A stretch of 64,000 nucleotides of DNA from Piezodorus guildinii. Its lineage: Eukaryota > Arthropoda > Insecta > Hemiptera > Pentatomidae. The translations under genes and the position numbers were made by a program. The stretch covers positions 82,694,974-82,758,973 of the forward strand of contig CM041294.1 of NCBI GenBank assembly GCA_023052935.1, read 5' to 3'. Shown here piece after piece: positions 23,301 through 35,520 of this stretch. The stretch's first letter is position 1. Each line of letters starts with the position of its first letter. The notes under the pieces were generated by a model. The model saw nothing but the letters and a program-made list of their open reading frames with translations, was not told the DNA's origin and ran no database searches.

Positions 23301-26300
23301 AAACTTAGCCGAATCATTTCTCGCCATGAAATCAGAAATTAAACTAGAAATTCAATCTATGAAAGAAAAACTGGAAGCGAGTATACAAACTAGTCAAAGG
23401 GATAAACTCACTGAAATGGAAGACTTTATTTCAGAGTACAAGGACCGGGAGAATAGGGAGAAGAATGTTCTATTTTATAAGATCCCTGAATCAGAGTCAA
23501 ATATTGCTAATGAAAGAATTCAACATGATAAAGATAAAATTAGCTCTATTCTATCAGAACTAAACTGTGACAGTCCTATTGAAAATCTAAAATTATTTAG
23601 ACTAGGTTGCCAGTCATCCAACAAAACCAGGCCGGTAATATTTCCTGATTCCACTCAAGCAAGACAAGTTCTAAGTAAGAGGAAATCGAACCCTTCAACT
23701 AGTGATTTTTCCATTGGATATGACAAAACTCCTGCTCAACGTGAATATCTCCAGGGACAACTTGAAGAAAAGAAGAAAACCCAACCGCATCTGCGAATCA
23801 AATATATTAATGGGCAGCCAAAAATTGTGTCAACTCTTCCTTACTCAAAAAACTAAAGACTCTTTCAGAAATTTCAATCTACTATCAGGATGTTCAAGGT
23901 CTCAGGTCAAAAATGGACGATTTTAAAGTTAAAGTGAATTGTTCTGAACATGATACAGTAGCTTTGAGTGAGACCTGGCTTACGGATAGTATAGCTTGTG
24001 AAGAATTAGGTATCTTAAACTATAATGTATACAGATGTGATAGGAATATTTTTTCTAGTCAATATTCCAGAGGTAGGGGAGTTCTAATTGGTGTAAATAA
24101 AAAGTTTTCTAGTTATAAGTTACCTATTACTTTTCATAATATTGAACATTTATTTATTGTTGTGAAATTAAATAGTGTAAACATCTTAGTAGGGTGCTCC
24201 TATATAAACAACCTTTATGTAAACAAGCTTCTAGAACCAGATTTGATAGTGAAACTTGATGCATATCATCCAGCAGTTCAAATTGAATGGAAGATTGAAA
24301 CCACTAAAGTAGAGAGCAATTGGAAGCAAAAGACCTTGAATTATTCTAAGACAGATTTTAATTTTATTAGTGAGATAAACTGGAAAGCAGAGTTTGAAAA
24401 TGAAAACATTAATAATGCTGTAACAAAATTTTATAATATCTTAAACCTTTCTATACATAAGTTTGTGCCAACTGTATATATTTCAAATAACACTTATCCT
24501 TTCTGGTTTAGTAGTGAATTAAAATCCTCAATTAATAGAAAAAAATTCTTGCATAGAGAGTACAAAAGATTAAACTCAATAGAGGCCTATAAAGCGTTTT
24601 CAGATGTCAGAGCTCATTGTAAGACTCTTTCAAAAGAATGCTATTTAATTTACATTACCAATATCAAGAATAACATCCCTAAAAGTGTCAAACCTTTTTG
24701 TTGTTAAAACATTAAAGTCAAAACCTAATATTCCTACTCATATGGTCCTAGATTCCAAATGTGGTACTGATGAACATACTAGAGTTAACCTTTTTGCAGA
24801 TTACTTTTCCGGACTATACACTAACCCCCAAAAAAATTTCTGTTTACCTCACCTAAAAACACCAGCAACATTAATTTATCTCTTTGTACAATTACTGAAG
24901 AGGCCGTAGTAACTAAAATTAGACAATTGGATGAATTTAAATCAACTGGACCTGACGAGGTTCCAGCAATCATTTTGAAAAATTGTCTTGCCATCAGCAC
25001 ACCATTGACCTTATTATTTAATATTTCGTTATCCACTGGAGAGTTTCTATTACAATGGAAATCTTCTTTTATTAAGCCACTTCTTAAAACCGGAGATCCC
25101 TCTAATGTGAAAAATTATCGCCCTATTTGTATCCAGTCCGTCATACCTAAAATATTTGGGAGTATGATTTATGATTTGGTATCACCCATAATTAATCATA
25201 TGATAATAGACCAACAACACAGATTCATGCCTGGTAGATAAACACCCACAAATCTTCTTCTCTTAGAGGAATATATTTTAAAATCTATCACCAAAAATTT
25301 TCAGGTGGATGTTATCTACATAGACCTAAATAAAGCATTTGACAGCGTAGATATTCAGTTTTTGCTCCATAAATTAGAACATATAGGATTAAATGGGATG
25401 CTGTTGCAGTGGTTTGATAGTTACTTCCACGATAGAGTCCAATTTGTCAAAATTAGTAGCAATGTTCTATCTAAACAAATTGTTGTTAAATCAGGAGTGC
25501 CTCAGGGTTCCCATCTTGGACCATCGTTATTCATAACTTTCTTGAATGATATTGATGTGGTGTTTTCTGGTGTTCAGTATCTACTTTTTGCTGATGATTT
25601 AAAAATTTTCTCCCAGGTAACATCCTTAATGATTGTAAGAATCTCCAGAAAACTCTCATGAAACTGGAAACTTGGTGTTTGCAAAATTGTCTCTCTCTCA
25701 ATCCGTCAAGGTGTAAATCAATGTCATATCATCGAAATAGCAAACCATTAGAATTTTCCAATAAGATTGTTAACATCGATCTAGAAAGTATTAATATGGT
25801 TAAATACTGGGTGTAACTTTTTCACATAACCTCTCTTTCAAATTACACATAGACAATATTTGTAGCAAATCTTATAAATTACTTGGCTTTATAAACAGAA
25901 CAACCAAAAAATTTAAAAGCATTCATAGTTTGAAAATACTATATGTAACCACAGTTAGAACTATTATAGAGTACTGTAGTATTGTATGGTGTTTACAATG
26001 TCGCCCTACTATGATGTTTACAATAAGAAAATTGAAAGTATACAAAATAAATTTTTAAGACTGATGGCATATAAAATGGGTCGCAGCTTGGAAGCAATTG
26101 ATTATTGTGATATTAGAAATAATGTAAGATTACAATCATTAAAATTGAGAAGAATGCAATTAAATATTATGTTCATTGTCAAACTTCTAAACAATAGCAC
26201 AAATTGTTCGGAATTACTTGAAATGATACCTATCAACGTTCCTCATCACAATATTAGGTCACCTCTTTCTTTTAGAGTGTAATATCAGTCTAGAAATTAT

Positions 26301-29300
26301 TCATTGCATCAGGGATTGTCTGAGCTGCTTCTTATATGTAATAATTACTGTGACAAAATTGATATTTTTACTTGTAAGAAAAGTGATGTAAAGAAATTAT
26401 TTTCTGGATAATTGTAGCCTAATCTAATATAAGAGACCACTTGTATTATTGTGAATTTTGGCAACTATGTATTTATATTTTTATAAGTTTTTTTTCCCGT
26501 ATATTAAGTCTAAAAGAATCTATGTATATAATTATTATCATTTTTTTTTTATGTAATTTGTTAATTTTATATATTTTTTTATTTTTAGTTACCACCATAT
26601 TGTTTTGTAATGAAAACATGTTATTATATTTTACTATGTATGCTTACCTGATTGAATATTTTATAAATGGATATTCATATCCGTCTATTTTGTAAAATAA
26701 AAAAAAAATAATAATAAATTTGATTTTCACCAAAAGAAGCAAGCATTTAAAACTATTGTAAAAATGTTTATTATTTCTCTTTAATAATGATTTAGCCTAA
26801 TTTCAAATAAAAATCAATCAATCTTACTGGAGTTCTTGATCCATCAGGAGCAGCAATATAACTGGACCCATAAAAGTGTCCAAAATCTTTGTGAGCTGGG
26901 AGACCGTCGCCAGATGTAAAATCGTTTGGAAATATTTCAGTCCCGACTCTGTTTATGGCACATGTGAAATAATGGTTAGCTATTGCTGCACAGCGAGCTT
27001 CTATACCCCAAATAGGTTCACTAAAAAATAAATAATATTACAGGTTATAAAATATTATTTTTCAAAATTACTTCAAGTAAATCTATATACATAAATCAAA
27101 GGGAGGTAAATCAACAGCGGATCAAATGTTTGGCCTGAGAATGATTCTCGATAAGTCCCAGGAGTACAGAATGATTACCCATCATCTATTTGTGGACTTC
27201 CGGAGTGCTTATGATAGCATAAAAAGGCCGAAGTTGTACGCAGCGTTGGTAGAGCTTGGAGTTCCTCTGAAATTGGTTCGGCTGATCAGGATGACAATGG
27301 ATGACACATGGTGCACCGTACGCATTCAAACGGACCTCTCTCCACAGTTCGAAACTGCAAAAGGTGTTAGGCAGGGTGATGGCCTCGCCTGTTTGCTGTT
27401 CAATTTGGCTTTGGAGAAGGTAGTGCGCGATTCAGGGATACAGACTTCGGACACCATCTTCAATCGGCTGGTCCAAATTCTCGGCTTTGCTGACGACCTG
27501 GACATTGTCGCAAGGTCATTTGAGTCCTTGGAAGATGCTTTCCTCAGGTTGGCGGAGGCAGCGAAGGATATGGGGATGCACATCAATCAGGAGAAGACAA
27601 AATACATGAGAGCTGGGCCGGGAACAGAGACTGCAGACCGACATCCTGTTATAATGGGCCCATTTGCGTTCCAGAGCGTTGACCAATTTGTGTACCTCGG
27701 ATCAGTGGTAAATTGTGGAAATAGGATCTCCGGGGAAACAAGTCAGCGTCTCCTCAAAGCCAACAGGTGCTATTTTGGCCTCAGAAAGCACCTGAGAAGT
27801 GCCTATCTCACCCTTCGCACAAAGTGCCTTTTGTATAAGACCCTCATTAGGCCCGTCTTAATTTATGGATCTGAGACGTGGACCCTCACTGGTAAAGAGG
27901 AGAGGGATATCCTCATATTTGAAAGAAAAATCTTAAGAAGGATATTTGGGCCAGTTAAGATCGGGGAAAGCTGGAGGCGGAGGACAAACTTGGAGATCTA
28001 CCGGATCTATGGCGAAGCTGATGTGATGAGGTTAATCAGCTTAGGAAGACTGCGATGGGCTGGCCACGTAGTACGGATGCCAGACGATGAAATTCCCAAA
28101 AAGCTGCTGGATGGGAGGCTCCACCGGACAAGGGGAAGAGGAAGACCTCGGCTTAGATGGGAGGACACCGTTGCCAGGGATGCTCTTCGCCTACTTGACG
28201 CCCGCAACTGGCGAGCGGCTGCTCAAGACCGAACCATCTGGCGAAGACTTATTGAGGAGGCCAAGGACCACATCGGTCTGTAGCGCCACGGATGATGATG
28301 AAATCTATATACTCAAAGTAGTACTTAGCAATAATGAGATCAATATTCCCATCCACCAGAAAGCAATCAAGCCAATCAACTTAAAATTAGATGCAGGCAA
28401 TACAAATATTATAAAGGAAGAAAAAAGAGAGAAGCGCATTAGAATGGGTCATCAGGCTAGGAGTAGAAAAGATCGAGCAGGTGAAGAATTTCAAACATCT
28501 AGGTTAAACAAAAAGCAACAGCATTCACTCAGATTTTTAGATGGTCCCAGTAGAAGCAAGTGCCTAATCAGTATGAGTAGGACCTCTTTAAAAACAATTA
28601 CTGCTATGTATACAGGACACTATAAACTAAACTATCACATGTATCGTACAAGCTTATACTTTCAAGCACACCTCTGTGTAGACTATGCAGGCAAGAAGAT
28701 AAAACATCTTTTCATATAACCTGCTGCTGCGATAGGCTCTCAAGGCTATGATACACACTTTTTGGTATTGACTGTCTTGAGTATCCTTTAAGAAATGAGC
28801 TAATCGATTCAAACAGCCTTCTCTCAAGTATTACATAATAAGATACCTGAGATGGACATTAGGACTCTTCGCTGGCTATCACATATCGGTAAATGTGGAA
28901 TTCATCTTGGGCATCACTTTTGACTACAACTCCCAGCATCCGGGCCATGATTTGTCCAGACTCCTCTCTACTTGTGGTCAGACCACCGACTCAACACTCT
29001 CCTATCAGTAGCTGGACTATTAGGACTGGCCATCTCTGTTTACAAGTTCTCACCCTCATCACCTCTACCCCCTCTTCTTCTGAAAAATACAATTTTTTTT
29101 TTTTAACACCCACCCCCTGATTTCCTATTGGCTTTGGTGACAATGGGGGGTGGGGATGATAAGATAAGTCCTCCAGTAGTGTTTGGCATCCCCTTTGAAG
29201 ATCGGATCTTGGAAATACTAATATTTTTTGACCTCCCTGATACCTGTTGAGAGAATCAACAGGCCCAAGGGTCGGACATACACTTTGTGTGACCTCAATC

Positions 29301-32300
29301 TGCCTTTTTCTAGGCACTGGAGGAGACAATCCAGGTATTAGCTACAAGTGTTTCTTTCAAATTTTGCTGACAGAAGCTTATTAATATTCAAATTATTTAA
29401 TATTGTATTTTAACTCCCCCCAGTAATCTCAATACATAACACTTCCAACACAGACATGTGGCAGCGATACCCAGGCCCTTACTACCAAGCATAAAAGCCA
29501 ACTCTAGACAAAGTAGATACGCTATTTGAGGAAAGTGGAGGGCAAGAGAACGTTGAACAAAATTGGAAAGGACCAACAACAAAGTTAGATCAACTGAGGA
29601 ACTTATCGCAAAAAATCAGCTGAGAAGTTTTCACCATGTTTCAAGGATGTCAGAGGGTTGTGTGCAAGAGCTGAAGTACGAGGTGGTAATGGAAGAAAGG
29701 AGACCAAGGAAAAAGGGATCAAGAAGACCTTTAGAAAAAGACAAATTGATTGGAGATCTGTAAAAGATTAGCGATCCCTTCACACTATTATGGTGGTAAG
29801 AATGGTAAATAGAGGAAGACATAAATCTACATACCTCAGGGCTCCAACCGTTGCAGAAGGATTGAATACGATTTGGGCAGCATTGATTCCAAACATTATC
29901 CAATTTAAAGGGTGATGCCTCCCATAGCAAATATTTACAGCTATTCTTCCAAAATCAGTCTGTAATTAATTATAATAATTATTCAACCTAATTTTCATAA
30001 CTAAGAAATTCGAAATTCATAAATAATATACTTCAAAAACTGGATGCCCTGTATTTCCTTCCATGTAATATGTTGATTCGTTAAAATCTCCTACACGAGG
30101 AATATGATTTTTCCTATGTTTTCCCAAAACATTACCTCTGTTGTCGATTACGACGGCTGTGTTCCAAATCACATTGTTTTCATCTCTTTCAAGAATGGGC
30201 GAAATAATCACCATGTTGTGGCGTTTACATAGCTAAGCATAAATAAACTTTTAATATAAAGTAAAATTGTAATTTTATAGAAGAATAATCTTTAAAAAAA
30301 TAATATTACAGTCTTAATAAAATCTGTAGTCGGCCCATTTTCAGCTGATTCAGCAAATTCACACCAAGGAGATTTTTCTCTTGTACAAAATGCAAAAGGC
30401 ATAGCTGAGAAACCATGACCAATATTTAAATACTTCACACAACAGTGATATACCATAAATGCTTAGTAAACTTACGCCATGCTTCTTGTAAACACACTAT
30501 GTTGACTCGGCATAACCCAGCGGCATCTACCATAGCTTCAATTTTCTCATAAATGGCATCTCTTTGAACGCTTAAAGGTTCAGTTGTTGGAGCTGCAATC
30601 TTATTTTGGACCAGTCCTACACGGACAATCCTAAAATGTTACATTTTTTACAAAGTAAAACCAACCATTTTGTTTTTATTTAAAATCTGTAGGTGAGATT
30701 CTCAGAAAACTGAGAACTTATATAAATTAATGATGGAATATCATATTTACTGGTGGAAAGAGATGCAAATAATTTTTAATTTTTTTTTCTATTTTGGTAC
30801 TTTAATATTGGACAGTTCCCCATTTATTTAATTAAATTATAATTAAGAGGTCATAAATAGTAAAAATTATTTTTTGTGAAACCAATGTTTTAAACCCAAA
30901 TTCGTCTTTGGATAAGAGATAAAAAGAAACAAAACACAATTTAAAGGTTTGAATAGATAGATTTGAATATATATTGTCATATAAAACTTAAAAAAATCAC
31001 TGAGCACTGTTTATTGTTTATCGCTTAATTTCAAATATTTACTTTTTATCCAGTGAATTTCACAATAAATAGTTCTCACTATTTTTTTTTTATTAATATG
31101 TGACGTGTGTTTTATCACCTTTGATAAAATTATGAATAAATTATCAGCTAAATGGAAAAAAGATAAACAAATCATAAAGTAAAGGTAAAGAATTAGCTAA
31201 ACTATCATCTTAACTAACTTATCGATTTATTAAGTATATAAATGCATCATAACTCAAATATTTTCAAAAAATGTTAATTATTTTTAATCATATTTTTAAA
31301 AAAATTACATATAATAAAATAATAAAACAATAAAATGAATTTTTTTAATAAAAGCACAAAGAGTCATGAAAATAACATTTATGACAATGCTGGAGTATTT
31401 ATCAACGAGGGTGACCCAAGTCATGAATGGTGACCCAATGTATGAGGTGACCCAAATGCGCTTTTTGGGGCCTCAGATACCCAGCGAATTTGGCAATATA
31501 TAAAGGAGCCATACTGAGTGTCTTAAGATATGCCTCCACCTCTTGGTATTGGAATCTCACACTGCACCAGAGAAAAAGGTTGGATTCGACCCAAACTATG
31601 CCTCTGCTTCACGTCACAAGGGCTTACAGGTTGATGTCCCACGAAGCAGTGCAGGTATTAGCAGGGGGGTACCTCTCGACCTCCTCCTGCGAGAAGATGT
31701 GACCTTATATGTACATAACTGAAGGCTTGGCAGGTCTACCAGAAAATCTCTGGGTGAGGATTGTGGAAGAACCAATGAAATGAAAAATGAAGATCCAGGA
31801 GGAAACTATGGGGGCATGGAGCCAACGGTGGATTGATACTCCAAAAGGGAGTTCTCTTTCGAAATATTTTCCAACGGTAAAATCCCGTCTCAAAGCTTAA
31901 TGGTTCCTCCCGGACTATTGGATATCACAATTCCTCACAGGGCATGGAGGGTTTTGAGCTAAGCTTCATAGTTTTGGCCTTGATATGGATCCCAATGCCC
32001 AACCTGTGGAGTACCGGAGACAGATGAACATGTGGTCACAACCTGCACCGCATTCGATTCCCTTAGAGCCAAATTAATGAGAGCCACTGGACTGTTTGTC
32101 ATCACTGAGGAGGAGTTTCCTCAATTAGTGAGTGAAACAAACTTCCCATGGTTCAAGGAGTTCATTTATGGCTGGAAGACAGCCTTAGGTCCAGCACACT
32201 TCAACCTTGGTGTTCGAAGAAGAACAGTGCACAGAAGACCACTTCCATAACTTCGGTATATGTGGGTATCAGTTCCATAAAGAACTGAAGCCAAATCCCA

Positions 32301-33511
32301 TGTAGCCGTACAGGCCAGGAAGGGATGAATAAATCAATAAATGTTGGGATAAAATAGAAAAAAGTAAGTATTTATATATAATGATTGTTTATTTATTTAA
32401 AGTTACTCTATACTTCTGTGGCTAATCAGACAGTGCTACAGTGGGTTCAGCTAAATTTTGTCTATCCCGGTTAAATTAGGACAGGGATCTTTAACACCAC
32501 ACAGGCTCGGGACCACCATTTTATCCCCACTCCAAAGGACAGCATAACCAAGGATTTTTTACCCCCTTTAAAAATCATAGAGCCATCTGTCGGGTTTGAA
32601 CCCACAACCTTAGGCATTGAAGGCTGTTATGCTAGCCACTAAACCACAGGTAATCCTATATTTATATGTCCTTATATATTTAATAAATCAATTAGTTAAA
32701 TAAGATAATAATCTAGCTAATGTTATACTTTTTGCTTTGTTAACATTTTTTAAACTTCCTTAATTATTACTTTAATTTATTCATAATTTTGTAAAAGGTA
32801 ATTTGAAATTTTACACATTAACTTAATGAAAAAAGAAATTTAAATGTAATAAAAATTGTATGCTTTAATTTTCAACAGTCTGATCATGAACAATAGATGT
32901 TCGAAACATGAAAAATGAAATAAAACAATAAAATCTAAAGGTTTAGTCATCTTCTTCAAATATGACTTTGACATTATTGTTTATTTATTTTTTTAATATT
33001 ATTTATTATTTTGGTTTTGTACTTTTCCTCATAGGCACTGAAGCACACCTTTCATTTTCTAAAATATTATTCTAAAAGCCTACAATTTATCATAATACAA
33101 ATATTTTGAATGTAACTTAAGATAAACACCAGGTGTGTTTATATGGAAAGTCAATACTAAAATTTAAAAATTTATTATGAAAAACAAAATAAACCTTTTA
33201 TTTCTCAACTGTTCTTCTTTAGCTTCAAAAACATAACCTTTAATGTCAAAACCTTTTTTATCTTGTAAGTCTAAGGCTTTGGGGTTTATTTCTATTTCCC
33301 TGTAACATATTTAAAGTTTTATTTTTAAAAACACAAAACCATTTAATTAAACAAAAAAAAAAAAAGATAATAATAATTTAGAATACTGGCTTAACCCTGT
33401 ATTTACTTACTTTAATTTTTTACCATAGAGAATTCTTCTAACTTCTTCTAAATCATTTGGCTGTAAATTATCTTCTAAAAGTTTCTCTAAACTATAAGTA
33501 TCACCAGACAT
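20366..33511 (-). CDS. pyd3: Beta-ureidopropionase (N-carbamoyl-beta-alanine amidohydrolase), nine exons, complete
   Basis: Catalyses the last step of pyrimidine breakdown, hydrolysing N-carbamoyl-beta-alanine to beta-alanine, CO2 and ammonia; cytosolic, nitrilase superfamily. Exons, 5' to 3': 33511-33411, 33299-33195, 30630-30476, 30404-30310, 30232-30032, 29959-29835, 27020-26828, 22714-22628, 20455-20366. They sum to 1152 nt and encode 383 residues, against 384 in human UPB1, and every phase closes. The nitrilase triad is present: Glu118 (CLQEAW), Lys193 (HRKNHIPR) and Cys230 (NICYGRHH). Other landmarks are [54 protein letters not shown] and the C-terminal [12 protein letters not shown]. 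The start ATG (33509-33511) gives the expected N-terminus ([10 protein letters not shown]). Introns 2 and 8 have weak donors (GTTTAT, GTTTGT). Introns 2, 6, 7 and 8 carry transposons. Identity is firm by motif recall; no alignment was run. Confidence 0.95.
20726..21458 (+). mobile_element. Family A repeat (A2), in the last intron of pyd3
   Basis: Left end TTTACTTTCACATACCT, right end GGAGGTAATTGAGAGT then accagatttttt. Internal blocks (attgcaaccgtgaa, ccctgagtccaaatggcc, TG run, gatgttacagcaactttttca) match A1, with a deletion of the middle. TIRs are decayed. Confidence 0.65.
21740..21940 (+). pseudogene. Mariner-type transposase N-terminal (HTH) fragment
   Basis: The frame [20 protein letters not shown], then [18 protein letters not shown], then [18 protein letters not shown] matches the DNA-binding helix-turn-helix of mariner transposases (RKGKTA..., YG..A.SERTVRKWFARFR.G.FDLED). 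It stops at 21934. It is a separate relic from the catalytic fragment at 19815. Confidence 0.7.
22103..22352 (-). repeat. SINE-1 (tRNA-derived), near full length
   Basis: On the minus strand the tRNA-like head lies near 22352-22290, with B box GGTTCAAACCC-like sequence at 22289-22299 (tgggtttgaacccgtgacc on plus). The conserved body follows, with the TTATTTATTTAAC tail at 22103-22115. In intron 8 of pyd3. Confidence 0.8.
23242..26715 (+). mobile_element. Degenerate CR1/Jockey-like LINE in intron 7 of pyd3
   Basis: ORF1-like frame 23242-23856 (204 codons) has a coiled-coil-like [16 protein letters not shown], a NVLFYKIPE motif and [15 protein letters not shown]2 relics follow: endonuclease pieces 23900-24700 (LSETWLTD, then a gap where the GDFN motif should be, and [14 protein letters not shown]). 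RT pieces run from 24900 to 25660 ([58 protein letters not shown]), and a tail piece lies at 25990-26280. It ends in an A/T-rich (AAT)n tail near 26700. Multiple stops, frameshifts and the endonuclease deletion show a dead copy. Confidence 0.8.
27079..27090 (+). repeat. Target-site duplication of the RTE insertion, left copy
   Basis: AAATCTATATAC here and at 28301-28312. With a 5-bp indel the similarity extends through tcaaag, so the original duplication may have been longer. Confidence 0.7.
27101..28300 (+). mobile_element. 5'-truncated RTE-like LINE in intron 6 of pyd3
   Basis: A 1.2-kb insertion starting inside the RT domain ([18 protein letters not shown]). Its reading frame is intact to TAG 28281-28283, followed by cgccac and a (GAT)n tail at 28291-28300, the usual RTE ending. 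It is bracketed by AAATCTATATAC duplications. Uninterrupted coding sequence and clear duplications imply a recent event. It is on the strand opposite to pyd3 transcription. Confidence 0.85.
27126..28283 (+). CDS. RTE-like ORF2 remnant: reverse transcriptase from palm to C-terminus
   Basis: 385 codons with no internal stop. It holds [14 protein letters not shown] (first catalytic Asp), [15 protein letters not shown], the catalytic [37 protein letters not shown] and [15 protein letters not shown]. It ends [27 protein letters not shown]. In an intact element this protein nicks DNA and reverse transcribes its own RNA. Here the endonuclease and the first RT blocks are missing because of 5' truncation, so it is not functional. 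The same family left fragments at 2667, 3184 and probably 63843. Confidence 0.85.
   Translation: MFGLRMILDKSQEYRMITHHLFVDFRSAYDSIKRPKLYAALVELGVPLKLVRLIRMTMDDTWCTVRIQTDLSPQFETAKGVRQGDGLACLLFNLALEKVVRDSGIQTSDTIFNRLVQILGFADDLDIVARSFESLEDAFLRLAEAAKDMGMHINQEKTKYMRAGPGTETADRHPVIMGPFAFQSVDQFVYLGSVVNCGNRISGETSQRLLKANRCYFGLRKHLRSAYLTLRTKCLLYKTLIRPVLIYGSETWTLTGKEERDILIFERKILRRIFGPVKIGESWRRRTNLEIYRIYGEADVMRLISLGRLRWAGHVVRMPDDEIPKKLLDGRLHRTRGRGRPRLRWEDTVARDALRLLDARNWRAAAQDRTIWRRLIEEAKDHIGL
28385..28660 (+). pseudogene. Weak LINE RT relic
   Basis: A short frame [14 protein letters not shown] near 28470-28515 resembles the EQVxxFKYLGS step of RTE/Jockey proteins. The rest is too decayed to place. Confidence 0.35.
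28661..29540. other. Intronic DNA, mostly unassigned
   Basis: Intron 6 of pyd3. No reading frame of interest. The stretch 29417-29443 (ccagtaatctcaatacataacact) repeats 1808-1834 nearly exactly, indicating an old repeat. Confidence 0.4.
29541..29765 (+). pseudogene. LINE ORF2 C-terminal relic
   Basis: The frame [18 protein letters not shown] ... [17 protein letters not shown] resembles the LRWFGHVxRMxEGxxP...GRRPRGRPRxRW terminal region of RTE-type proteins, but decayed. Confidence 0.5.
31480..32335 (+). pseudogene. R1-like retrotransposon ORF2 fragment
   Basis: The plus frames read [40 protein letters not shown] and HEAVQVLAG, then a decayed stretch with FLTGHGG. After that come [30 protein letters not shown] and [13 protein letters not shown]. 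This matches the end of R1-clade ORF2: AIYRGxxxxxLLYGAxxWAE, QRxALLRVTRAYRTxSxxALQVLAG, TGHGxFxxYLxRF, CPxCG..DTxEHxxxxC. Stops and frameshifts make it a relic. R1 elements normally sit in 28S rDNA; this one is dispersed or an R1-group non-site-specific family. Confidence 0.7.
32390..32655 (-). repeat. SINE-1 (tRNA-derived), near full length
   Basis: Minus strand: head at 32655-32600, with A-box-like gtttagtggctagcat and B-box-like ggtttgaacccg sequence read as tcgggtttgaacccacaacc on plus (about 32589). The conserved body is followed by the TTTATTTATTTAAAG tail at 32390. Confidence 0.8.
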
Positions 33512-34100
33512 GTTATTCAAATGTACTTAATAAAGAAAGTTATAAAATATTTTAGTAATGTTGTTTGTTCTGTTATATAATGACTGCCATTCACCACATA
33601 TTTCCTTTTAGATAAGATTTGAATAATTTATCTTTAACAATATAGGTCTAACCAAATCCATTCTTTTTTTTTTTAATGACTAAATTTATATGTGATTAAA
33701 CTAAAATATATTATTTCAAATTTATCAATGGGGAAAAAACAACCATGCAATCAGTAGAAAAAAAGTATAATTTTTACTTTCATAATAAACTTTGCATTAT
33801 ATTTATTATAAAAATTTTCACCAGTTTTACAATTAAACAAATTATTGCTTTTACATTGTACAATGTATTTATCGGTTAGCAATTGAGTAGTTAAAGAAAT
33901 TTATATTATTGATAGTTATTTGCTCATTTTTTAAGAAAATGCAAAAACTAAAGGAAATTTATTAAAGCATGTAATACAATTAATTAATTTTAATATAGTA
34001 AATAAAGTAATAAGCCAAGTATAATGCTAAAATTGAATTATATACCTTCAAAACATTTCTCAAATTAATGCAAAAATAGGTCCAACAAATTTAATTTTTA
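33512..34100. other. Upstream of pyd3; AT-rich, no clear promoter element
   Basis: The interval 5' of the pyd3 start codon. No TATA or initiator that I would defend; the region is uniformly AT-rich. Confidence 0.4.
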
Positions 34101-34109
34101 CTCAAATGA

Positions 34110-34750
34110 CATGGAGAATAATAGAATAGAATAGAATAGAACAAGAAATAAGGACAATGTCCCTTAAGAAAAACATTAATGAACAAAAGAAAAAAATTAT
34201 AACTGGCCAAAAACAATATATAACTACAATAAAATAACAAGAATGAAAAAATAAGAAAGGGTCATACATAGTACCATCTCTATTTACATATTCTAGAAAT
34301 AAATAAATAAGAATAAACATAAAATGTAACTTTTACATCTCATTTAAGTAAATACTCTATCCACCTCACATAAGTTGGCATAATAAAAATTAGCTAACAT
34401 CTGACTGGATAGAATGGACGTATTGAAAGAGGAGAGATTTAAACGATGATAGGGAAGAAGCATGACAGATGTTTGACGGGAGAGTATTCCAAAAAATCAG
34501 TGGATCAGGCTAAAAAGAAGCAATCATATTTTTTGGTTCTATGGAAAAGAGTGTAGAGGTCGGACAAACGGGATCTTGTTTCCTGGAGATGGGTTGAGGA
34601 TTTAAATACCAGAAGGCTGTATACATAAAGAGGAGGATTTGATAAAAAAATGATTCAAGAAAATATTGTCTTACCACTATTATTGGATGACCACTCTAAG
34701 TCGTCGTAGAGGTGGGATACATGCGACCGGCTTGAGGTACCGAACACAAA
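34110..34750 (-). pseudogene. Jockey-like LINE 3' fragment
   Basis: The minus strand gives NPSPGNKIPFVRPLHS and FFGILSRQTSVMLLPYHRLN, a decayed Jockey/CR1 C-terminus. A 3' region follows, ending AAGGGACATTGTCCTTATTTC and a (TTCTA)n tail (34128-34142 on plus is (GAATA)n). It carries the shared GGGAC hairpin. Confidence 0.55.
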
Positions 34751-35344
34751 TCTTAAAAAGCAATTCATACCTATATAATACCAAATGAACAAGATAAATT
34801 TATGATATAAATTATACTATTTAAGTTTTAATTGGTTTTCAATTATTTTTGTTTTTAAAAAATCTTTTGTTACTAATTAAATAATATTTAATATAAGAAT
34901 TCCTGTTTTTATATTTTTAGATAAGAAGCCTTGATTAAAAATGAAGTCAATATAGTTCTTTGACCTAATTTGGAGTCAATAAAAATAAAATGAATTACTA
35001 TCAAACATGATTACTCTGTTTTATAGAGATTCATTTAACCTTTTCATATTTTACAGGTTACTTTATTTTTATTGGTCTTAACAGTCCTTCAGTAATGATA
35101 CAAATACCTCATTAGTATAAATGTTAAGAAGACTGATCCATCTGAGACTGAGAGTGAAATGATACGAAAAAAATAAAAATGTTAAAAGTCCAAGGAATGT
35201 AAATTAAAGATAGTTGGCATAAAACTTTCAAGATTTTATATATGGCTGAGAAGACAGCATAGAAGATAGACTATTAAGGAATGGAAATTTAAAAGTAAAG
35301 AATATAAAAAAATATAACAAAGTGATAACTGTTATTAATAATAA

Positions 35345-35520
35345 GAGATTCGTACTGTTTCAAGGGCAACGACCGTTCAATGAGGCGATTTGGCCTTGAT
35401 CATGCTCAGCCGCCAGGTTTTTTTGTTCAATTTGGGTACCCAACTAATTTAAAGAGGCTGGGTCTGACTTGGAGAACAGTAGACAAATGCTCTATCCATT
35501 AGCCATGCTGCTCCTCATGT
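35345..35520 (-). repeat. SINE-2 copy with internal deletion
   Basis: Minus strand: gcatggctaatggatagagcatttgtcta (tRNA-like head, about 35515-35485), then directly the body with gacccagcctcttta, gttgggtaccc and acctggcggctgagc. The B box is deleted. Confidence 0.65.

Larger units (their letters stand above)
30640..33194 (-). other. Intron 2 of pyd3 with R1 fragment and SINE
   Basis: A 2.56-kb intron. Apart from the R1 relic (31480-32335) and the SINE-1 (32390-32655) it is AT-rich with no structure I can name. Confidence 0.6.
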
